Below are positions 16,325 through 21,968 of a DNA stretch of 21,968 bases, in pieces. This DNA is from JBJFGR01 sp051892875 (lineage in GTDB: Bacteria > Pseudomonadota > Gammaproteobacteria > Enterobacterales > Succinivibrionaceae). Location of the stretch: positions 1-21,968 of the forward strand of contig JBJFGR010000022.1 in the NCBI GenBank assembly GCA_051892875.1, written 5' to 3'. Numbering within the stretch: the first letter of the stretch is position 1; each line of letters opens with the position of its first letter. The position numbers were made by a program, and so were the translations under genes. The notes below the pieces were generated by a model. It did no database searches. It saw only the letters and a list, made by a program, of their open reading frames with translations, and was not told the DNA's origin.

Positions 16325-17767
16325 ATGGAACTATCAATTATTCAAATCATATTTATGACTATTGTCATAGTATTTATAATAGGTTGTGGAATCTATTCCG
16401 CTAGGAAAGTGCATTCTGCAGAAGGGTTTAGTTTAAATGGAAGACATACATCAAAATGCATGATCGCTGGTGCTATTGCTGGATCATGTATAGGTGGAGG
16501 AGCTACTGTGGGTACATCACAAATGGCTTTCACTATTGGTCTTTCTGCATGGTGGTTTACTATAGGTATAGGGATCAGTTTTTTAATTATCGCCCTATTT
16601 TTTGCTAAACCACTTAGAAATACAAAGCTAGAAACAATTTCTCAAATTCTGGTTTTAGCTTACAAAAAACCTATTGGCCCAGTTGCAAGTGCAATTTCAT
16701 CTTGTGGGATTTTTTTTAGTTGTGTTGCCTCAATTCTTCCAGCAATACATATCTTAGCAAAACTTATTGATATAGATATATTATCATCCTCTGCAATACT
16801 ATTTATATTAGTTACAGTTTATATATTTTTTGGAGGAATGAAAGGAGCAAGTGTTTCAGGTATAGTAAAAACTATAGTTCTTACTATAATGCTTATTATT
16901 ATGAGTTATTTTGCAATTACAAAGTTGTGCTCTCTTCCAAATTACCATCAAATTTTGGAAAACAATAAATGGTTTAATCTATTTTATCAAGGAGTTCCTA
17001 AGACTTTGGAAAACGTTGTATCGTTGGTTGCTGGAGTTTTATGTGCTCAAACATATGCTCAAATAATATTTTCAGCAGAAGATCCTAAAACAGCTCGTAT
17101 AGGAGCTATTTGGGCAGCTTGTGTAAGCATTCCCGTTGGTTTACCTTGTGTACTTGTTGCCATGTATATGCAAGCACAACATCCAGATATACAACCTATT
17201 TTAGCGTTACCTGAATTTATTATTCGTTACATGCCTGAGACATTAGGTGGTATTACTTTAGGCGTGATTATAATCGCATTAATTAGTTCTATATCAGGTC
17301 TAACATTAGGCATTAGTACTACGATATCTCGCGATATTTTTACCCCTCTGTTTAAAATAAAAAACAGTGACACTATTTTTAAAGCTAATAGAGTTTGTGT
17401 TGTTATTACTGTTGCAGCATTTATAACATTTGCACTCCACAATTTAGACTCACAAGTTTTAGAATGGAATTTTTTGTCAATGGCACTGCGTGGATCCTTA
17501 TTATTACCATTATTAATTGCTTTATTTAAACCAAGACTTTTAGCTCCCGTGTGGGCAATACCGACAATAATAACCGGAGCTTTATGTGCTGGTTTATCAA
17601 AACATATAGGTATAACATTGCCACCATTTTTTATTACACTATTTTCAGGAATTTGTTTTATTATTATCAGCTTCATTTTAGGACACAAATATAATAATAA
17701 AATAATGAAATTACTTGGAATAATAAGATATAAATTCCATAAATTGCGTCATTTTTTTACGAACTAA
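16325..17767 (+). CDS. Sodium:solute symporter (SSS/SSF) family transporter
   Basis: A 480-residue inner-membrane protein with about 13 hydrophobic helices, normal for SSS-family carriers that use the sodium gradient to import sugars, amino acids, organic acids or vitamins. Family signs are SAEGFSLNGRHTSK after the first helix (the usual 'D-F.LagR' region, about 30-43), the glycine-rich AIAGSCIGGGATVGTSQMAF (49-68) and a central YIFFGGMKGASVSGIVKTIV. GISTTISRDIFTPLFK (about 327-342) is the equivalent of the family's 'sS.sSa.tRDiy' segment. The substrate cannot be named: the subgroup residues are not ones I can assign and no metabolic genes adjoin it. It is a single gene. Confidence 0.9.
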   Translation: MELSIIQIIFMTIVIVFIIGCGIYSARKVHSAEGFSLNGRHTSKCMIAGAIAGSCIGGGATVGTSQMAFTIGLSAWWFTIGIGISFLIIALFFAKPLRNTKLETISQILVLAYKKPIGPVASAISSCGIFFSCVASILPAIHILAKLIDIDILSSSAILFILVTVYIFFGGMKGASVSGIVKTIVLTIMLIIMSYFAITKLCSLPNYHQILENNKWFNLFYQGVPKTLENVVSLVAGVLCAQTYAQIIFSAEDPKTARIGAIWAACVSIPVGLPCVLVAMYMQAQHPDIQPILALPEFIIRYMPETLGGITLGVIIIALISSISGLTLGISTTISRDIFTPLFKIKNSDTIFKANRVCVVITVAAFITFALHNLDSQVLEWNFLSMALRGSLLLPLLIALFKPRLLAPVWAIPTIITGALCAGLSKHIGITLPPFFITLFSGICFIIISFILGHKYNNKIMKLLGIIRYKFHKLRHFFTN

Positions 17768-17806
17768 TATTTTTTTTAATTATTGCAATCGTTTTCAAAA
17801 AAAGAT

Positions 17807-17835
17807 TTGACAAAGATCTAATTTATGGATAAAAT
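17807..17835 (+). promoter_or_regulatory. Sigma70 promoter for the small lipoprotein gene
   Basis: TTGACA (17807-17812), 17-bp spacer, TAAAAT (17830-17835): a perfect -35 and a 5/6 -10. Transcription would start near 17842, leaving a leader of about 138 nt. A 7-bp hairpin (17930-17936 with 17941-17947) lies 32 nt before the start codon. Confidence 0.7.
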
Positions 17836-17979
17836 GTGAGCAATTTATAAATTTTTATGTAAAATTACATCACATTAAATACGCTTTGCAAAAATAAATT
17901 TCTACAAAAAATACCAAAAAAAATGAACAATCTCGCTAATGTGAGATGGTGATAAAACTGATCAAAAATAGGCACAAAA

Positions 17980-18489
17980 ATGTTAAATGGAAAACTTTTA
18001 ATCACAGCATGCATTTCCTATGCGGTTTTAAACGCTTGTGGTAGTAATGATGTTTCTAGTAGTATCTATCTTGAAACAACATCTTCAATAACAACAGGTA
18101 TTGAATCATTGCAAGATAATAATGGTAATAAAATACTAGTTGATAAAAAAGATGTATATCTTCTTAATCTCGCTTCATTAGGAAAACAAAATCTTCAGAA
18201 TGAAATTAGCGATGATAATGAAGAAGAAATTCTTATTACAGTTCCATATGCAGAATCATTTAATGGTAATGGATACACAAAATTTGGGTATATAGAAGAT
18301 CTCGGTAATGGCTCTTTTAAATACTCATTGGATCCATATTACTTCAAGATAGTTGAAAAACAAAATTTTGATGGCAGTAAGAGTATTTCTTATTACCCTA
18401 CGTCAAAGCTTAATAGTGATAATGATATTGTTGAATATACCAAGAATGATGGAACAAAAGGAAGGTTTTATATAAAATTTTTCATTTAA
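17980..18489 (+). CDS. Lipoprotein: free-standing copy of the downstream subtilase's N-terminal domain
   Basis: A 169-residue protein with a lipoprotein signal (LNAC, lipid on C20), then a Ser/Thr-rich spacer and one domain (about 50-169). By eye this domain aligns with residues 50-160 of the protease encoded at 19045. YSLDPYYFKIVEKQNFDGSK here matches YQLKEKYFKVSKDKEDN there, DNDIVEYTKNDGTKGRFYIKFF matches NDYDVIEYEDQNGLHQIIIPFF, and VYLLNLASL matches VVLSLNNL. The reading frame ends right where the protease's catalytic part would begin. It has its own strong promoter and terminator, so it is made independently of the protease. Function is unknown; an inhibitor, decoy or partner at the cell surface would fit. 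AGG precedes the ATG. Confidence 0.85.
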   Translation: MLNGKLLITACISYAVLNACGSNDVSSSIYLETTSSITTGIESLQDNNGNKILVDKKDVYLLNLASLGKQNLQNEISDDNEEEILITVPYAESFNGNGYTKFGYIEDLGNGSFKYSLDPYYFKIVEKQNFDGSKSISYYPTSKLNSDNDIVEYTKNDGTKGRFYIKFFI

Positions 18490-18540
18490 ACAAGTGCTTA
18501 TACAATTTCTAAAATAAGATTTTATTTTTGTAAAATATTT

Positions 18541-18575
18541 AAGAGAAGTACCTTTTTATGGTACTTCTCTTTTTT
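18541..18575 (+). terminator. Rho-independent terminator of the small lipoprotein gene
   Basis: Perfect 12-bp stem AAGAGAAGTACC (18541-18552) and GGTACTTCTCTT (18560-18571) with a 7-nt loop and a T-run. Confidence 0.92.
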
Positions 18576-18744
18576 GTAAGTAATATTAAAAAATATTTCT
18601 AATGAACAATTAAATTCAATCATTTTGTTGGAAGAACATGTTCTCTTAAAAAAATCTTTTGTTAAATTTTAATGTGACAGACATCTTAAAACTGTATTTT
18701 CAAAAATATGTATATCGAAATTACTTTAACTATAACAGTATTAT

Positions 18745-18759
18745 TTGATTTAAATCACA
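18745..18759 (+). promoter_or_regulatory. Candidate CRP/FNR-family binding site
   Basis: TTGAT-TTAA-ATCAC fits the FNR box TTGAT-N4-ATCAA at 9 of 10 positions. The same bases, TTTGA-N6-TCACA (18744-18759), fit the CRP consensus at 9 of 10. It lies about 290 bp before the subtilase ATG, so its target promoter is uncertain. Confidence 0.35.
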
Positions 18760-18951
18760 ATATTATTTAATATTTAACACAGATCTCAAAATATAAAAAT
18801 TATATTATTGTATTAAAAATAATCCATTAATAATAAATTTTTTGATGAAGTTGGTATTTTTTAAAATTTTACAATTAAAAATGAAAACATTATCACAAAC
18901 AAAAATTTTTTAACTTATTTTTTCATAAATTTTTAGATAATCTTTAAGCAA

Positions 18952-18970
18952 AATAATAATTATCATTAAT
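18952..18970 (+). promoter_or_regulatory. Candidate Fur box before the subtilase gene
   Basis: AATAATAATTATCATTAAT matches the 19-bp Fur consensus at 14 positions, including the TATCATTA half. It ends 74 bp before the ATG. The AT-rich background makes chance matches common. Confidence 0.35.
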
Positions 18971-19044
18971 AAAAGAAGAAGTAACACTAATATTCTAAAA
19001 GTTACTTTGCTATACGTTTGTTATTAAAATTTTGGGATAAAGTT

Positions 19045-21315
19045 ATGTTTAAATTAAATAATTTAGCAATAGCTGTTATTACTACTATTAGTTTAACAGC
19101 ATGTGGTGGTGGCGGTGGTAGTAGTAGCTCTTCTAATGTTGACTCCTCCTCTAATTCAAATTCAGTAGATATTACCGAAACAACAGCTGTCATTAATGAC
19201 AACTCAGTTGTATTGTCTCTTAATAATTTAAAAGAAGATTCTTTTAAATTATCAAATGATGTTATACCTTCTGACGCAATATTATTTAATGAACCAAGAT
19301 ATGGAACTTTAACAAAAGTTTATTCAAATATAAAAGGTAGTACTTTAGATAACCAAAATAACTACTATTATAAATATCAATTAAAAGAGAAATATTTTAA
19401 AGTTTCTAAGGATAAAGAAGATAATATAATTTATAAAGCAACCGAAGAGTTAGATAATGATTATGATGTAATTGAATATGAAGATCAAAATGGATTACAT
19501 CAAATTATAATACCTTTTTTTACTGATAGCTATGATCCATTATATAAAGGTCAGTGGCATTTAAAAAATACTCAAAATTTCATAAAAACAACCTCTAATA
19601 TTCCTCAAGATCCTCATAATAGGATGAATAATGGTATAGACATTAATGTAGTTAATGTTTGGATGGAAGGTTTTGAAGGTAACGATGAACATGTTGTTGC
19701 CGTATTCGATGATGAAATCGAGGGAGAACATGAAGATCTTAGAGACAATTATCGAAAAGATTTATCATATAATTTTTTCTATAAATCATCAGGCGACATC
19801 AATGATCCTTCAATTGAAAGCTCTGAATATTCTGGTCATGGGACTGCAGTTACAGGAATTATAGCCGCAAATAGTAATGGTATTGGTGTCAAAGGTATAG
19901 CCCCAAATGTTAGATTTGCAGGTTATAATATCTTGTTAAAAGATGTAAAAAATAATTTAGATATAAATGAATTTTATGCTTATTCTAAAATATTAGAAGA
20001 TATAGATAACGATAATCAAATTATTGCTATTAATCAAAGTTATGGTTACCAAGATCCTATTGTTAGAGGTTCTACTTCTGCAGAACCTCTTTTGGAATCT
20101 TTATCAGCAAATGGAGTTAGTATCGTTCATGCTAATGGTAATAATTTTACCAAAAAATCCTACTATTCTGCTGAATCAAAGTGTAATGAGTTAGATATAG
20201 ACTGCACTTTTTCACAAAACCAATATTCCTTAAGAAGTCCGTATGTAATTAATGTCGGTGCTTTAGATGCAACTGGTAAGAAAGCAATATATGGCTCAAC
20301 TGGTTCTAATTTGGTTTTATCTGCATTTGGAGGCGATACAGGGAAAAACACTGTGAAAATTTTAACAACAGATAGAACAGGTTGTGATAAAGGTTTTTAC
20401 AGAACAGATAATAATAATACAATTGAAAACAATAAATCATGTAATTATACAGATATGATGAATGGTACTTCAGCTGCAGCTCCGATGGTAACAGGTGTCA
20501 TTGCTTTATTGAAGGATGTAAATCCAAATTTATCACCTTTACAAATTAAGTATATTTTAGCAAAAAGTGCTAAAAAATTTGAAAACATGAATAACGAAAA
20601 TGAAATACTTGCTACTGTTTCTGTTACTAATGATTGGCACTCTCTTGAACCTCTCGCTATTTATGATGGTTGGATAAGAAACAGTGCTGGTATTGATTTT
20701 AATAATAAATATGGCTTTGGAGCACTTGATGCGTATGCTGCTGTTAATTTAGCAAAAAACTGTGATTACGATTACAATTGCAGTTTAAGAAGAAATAAAG
20801 ATAACTACGGAGTGTATACAACTGCATTAAAAGAATTTACTGCAAGAATTTATAATTCTAATTGTCATGAACTTAATGAAGAAAAAGAGAGATATGGCAT
20901 TTATGTTTATGAATGTAACTTGAATTCTGGCGAATTAAAAGATGATGAAGAAAACACAATCAACGATGTTCAAATAGAAGGTATTGGTTTAAATTTAAAA
21001 CATATTAAGTATTTATCTGATAATGATTCATATTTAATGAAAACTGAGGGTACTCGTACAAAGTATGCTAATACTCATATGCAAATTGAAATTCACTCAC
21101 CATCTCATACAAAAAGTATTGTAAAACCATACTACACTGAAATGGGTACTGTAGATACAAATGCATATTTATTAAGTAATGCGTTTTATTTAGAAGATCT
21201 ATCAAGTAATTATGGAAATTGGAAAATAAAAATTTATTCAGAAAAGCAAATTTCACAAGAAAATAATGAAAAAGGCATTGCTTTAAACTTTAAGGTATAC
21301 GGTATAGAAAAATGA
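19045..21315 (+). CDS. Kexin/ASP-like subtilisin protease lipoprotein with C-terminal P-domain
   Basis: I start at ATG 19045, which has GGGA at good spacing and opens a lipoprotein signal (LTAC, lipid on C20); an in-frame TTG at 19018 would spoil it. The 756-residue protein has four parts. (1) A Gly/Ser linker (21-40). (2) An N-domain (41-160) shared with the lipoprotein at 17980. (3) An S8 subtilase domain (about 167-580) opening with GQWHLKN, with D222 in VVAVFDDEIEGEHEDL, H265 in SGHGTAVTG, oxyanion N366 in HANGNN and S476 in NGTSAAAP, so the catalytic set is complete. (4) A C-terminal region (about 640-756) with IEIHSPSHTKS, NWKIKI and a closing strand, as in the P-domain of proprotein convertases. 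The FDDE..HEDL pattern is closest to Kex2 and Aeromonas sobria ASP. No classical I9 propeptide is evident. Its stop overlaps the next gene. Confidence 0.9.
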   Translation: MFKLNNLAIAVITTISLTACGGGGGSSSSSNVDSSSNSNSVDITETTAVINDNSVVLSLNNLKEDSFKLSNDVIPSDAILFNEPRYGTLTKVYSNIKGSTLDNQNNYYYKYQLKEKYFKVSKDKEDNIIYKATEELDNDYDVIEYEDQNGLHQIIIPFFTDSYDPLYKGQWHLKNTQNFIKTTSNIPQDPHNRMNNGIDINVVNVWMEGFEGNDEHVVAVFDDEIEGEHEDLRDNYRKDLSYNFFYKSSGDINDPSIESSEYSGHGTAVTGIIAANSNGIGVKGIAPNVRFAGYNILLKDVKNNLDINEFYAYSKILEDIDNDNQIIAINQSYGYQDPIVRGSTSAEPLLESLSANGVSIVHANGNNFTKKSYYSAESKCNELDIDCTFSQNQYSLRSPYVINVGALDATGKKAIYGSTGSNLVLSAFGGDTGKNTVKILTTDRTGCDKGFYRTDNNNTIENNKSCNYTDMMNGTSAAAPMVTGVIALLKDVNPNLSPLQIKYILAKSAKKFENMNNENEILATVSVTNDWHSLEPLAIYDGWIRNSAGIDFNNKYGFGALDAYAAVNLAKNCDYDYNCSLRRNKDNYGVYTTALKEFTARIYNSNCHELNEEKERYGIYVYECNLNSGELKDDEENTINDVQIEGIGLNLKHIKYLSDNDSYLMKTEGTRTKYANTHMQIEIHSPSHTKSIVKPYYTEMGTVDTNAYLLSNAFYLEDLSSNYGNWKIKIYSEKQISQENNEKGIALNFKVYGIEK

Positions 21316-21785
21316 GTATAAAAAAATTTTTAAAGTCTTTAGGACTAATAATTACTGTTTTAAGTATTGGTAACAATGTGGTTGCTGAAGAACAATTTTA
21401 CAATGAAGATGACCACGTAATTGAAAACTTTAAGCTAACTAATGAAATTACTGATAGCTATATAGCAAAGCTAAATAAAGATGTTTTTGTAATTAGCTCA
21501 AGTGAAAATGATGGCGTAAATATCGCGTTTGTACAACCAAAGGACCCTACTAAAAAAAGATATATAATTAGAAATGTTATCTCTTATGTATGTAAAGAAA
21601 GACCAAATATTTGTCTTATGAATGAAATAAGTAATGCAAAAAGGGTTGGAAAAACCACTGTATTTAAAGTGACCGTTTCTAATTACGATGAATGGAAAGA
21701 TGTAATTTCAATCTTAAAAAATAATTCAAAAATCAAATCGATCACCCCATCATTTTATTACGGAGATGATGTTTCTACATACTAG
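21312..21785 (+). CDS. Secreted partner of the subtilase, candidate ORF2-type external chaperone/inhibitor
   Basis: A 157-residue protein with a signal peptide (IKKFLKSLGLIITVLSIGNN, cut near VVA-EE at about 25). Its ATG overlaps the protease stop as ATGA, which ties its synthesis to the protease. The size, secretion signal and placement match ORF2 of Aeromonas sobria, the external chaperone that the propeptide-less protease ASP needs for folding. The end of the protein, TVFKVTVSNYDEWKDVISIL then KNNSKIKSITPSFYYG, has the strand-helix-strand look of subtilase propeptides, where a short helix leads to 'p.V..veP'. The last residues GDDVSTY could be a free tail. Two cysteines, C114 and C121 in YVCKERPNICL, may pair. 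Role inferred from context and this motif; no direct sequence match was checked. Confidence 0.8.
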   Translation: MSIKKFLKSLGLIITVLSIGNNVVAEEQFYNEDDHVIENFKLTNEITDSYIAKLNKDVFVISSSENDGVNIAFVQPKDPTKKRYIIRNVISYVCKERPNICLMNEISNAKRVGKTTVFKVTVSNYDEWKDVISILKNNSKIKSITPSFYYGDDVSTY

Positions 21786-21818
21786 TTAGAATTGCTAAAA
21801 TTGACATAACAAACGTTT

Positions 21819-21845
21819 AGAGCCTTTAAAAGGCTCTTTTTTTTT
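21819..21845 (+). terminator. Terminator of the subtilase-chaperone operon
   Basis: AGAGCCT (21819-21825) and AGGCTCT (21831-21837), loop TTAAA, followed by about nine T. The rest of the window to 21968 shows no gene. Confidence 0.9.
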
Positions 21846-21968
21846 ACAAGTACACATCTTCTATAACTCACAGTGTACCGCTCTCATTATGCAAGAATAA
21901 TTTTATAAATACAAATATAACTTCTATTTAATTTTTTCTACTACAACTGAACACATTTTTTTATAAAA

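Larger units (their letters stand above)
18576..19044 (+). promoter_or_regulatory. Long upstream region of the subtilase operon
   Basis: About 470 bp with no gene. It holds the candidate CRP/FNR-like and Fur-like sites listed separately. GATAAT at 18936-18941 could be a -10 box, but no good -35 is at the right distance. Confidence 0.4.

Noticed and set aside
17227..17688. 153-residue minus-strand open frame
   Set aside because: Entirely inside the symporter gene in antisense; a shadow of its codon use.
19018..19044. TTG start nine codons upstream for the subtilase
   Set aside because: It would put LLKFWDKV before the lipoprotein signal and lacks a ribosome-binding site; ATG 19045 gives a standard signal sequence.
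1..21968. CRISPR array, tRNA, rRNA or prophage attachment sites
   Set aside because: No regularly spaced repeats, tRNA-like cloverleaf or phage genes were seen anywhere in the window.

Overview
The window is chromosomal DNA from a strongly AT-rich gammaproteobacterium. MotY and RNase T are gammaproteobacterial markers, and their divergent pairing with a sigma54-type promoter in front of motY points to a polar, probably sodium-driven flagellum. The protease locus at the right end resembles the ASP/ORF2 protease-chaperone pair of Aeromonas. Aeromonadales, perhaps Succinivibrionaceae, is my best guess; nothing here proves a genus.

Layout. 1-900: decayed ISAs1-like transposase. 1382-2680 (-): trigger factor (tig), with a strong terminator but no clpP downstream. 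3018-4094 (+): GH84 glycosidase without a signal peptide. 4291-4878 (+): LemA, converging on motY (4907-5782, -), which is divergent from rnt (about 5997-6722, +). 6735-8086 (-): overlapping pair of a GNAT acetyltransferase and an M48-like lipoprotein whose HExxH motif reads HSMAH. 8158-9612 (-): Sel1-repeat lipoprotein. 9755-12648 (-): overlapping pabC and fused pabAB for 4-aminobenzoate/folate synthesis. 12797-13714 (+): NAD kinase, separated from pabAB by a 33-bp near-perfect palindrome. 13746-15187: accessory patch with an IS1634-like transposase remnant, a small six-cysteine secreted protein and a small CxxC protein. 15188-15994 (-): orphan nucleotidyltransferase. 16325-17767 (+): sodium:solute symporter-family transporter.

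The most interesting region is 17807-21845. A subtilisin/kexin-like protease with a C-terminal P-domain (19045-21315) is made as a lipoprotein. Its stop codon overlaps, as ATGA, the start of a small secreted protein (21312-21785) placed like the external chaperone ORF2 of the Aeromonas sobria protease ASP. A separate upstream lipoprotein gene (17980-18489) encodes a free-standing relative of the protease's own N-terminal domain and ends where the catalytic domain would begin. I read this as a cell-surface protease, a trans-acting folding helper, and a detached N-domain that could act as inhibitor, competitor or partner. Candidate Fur-like and CRP/FNR-like sites lie in the long leader of the protease gene.
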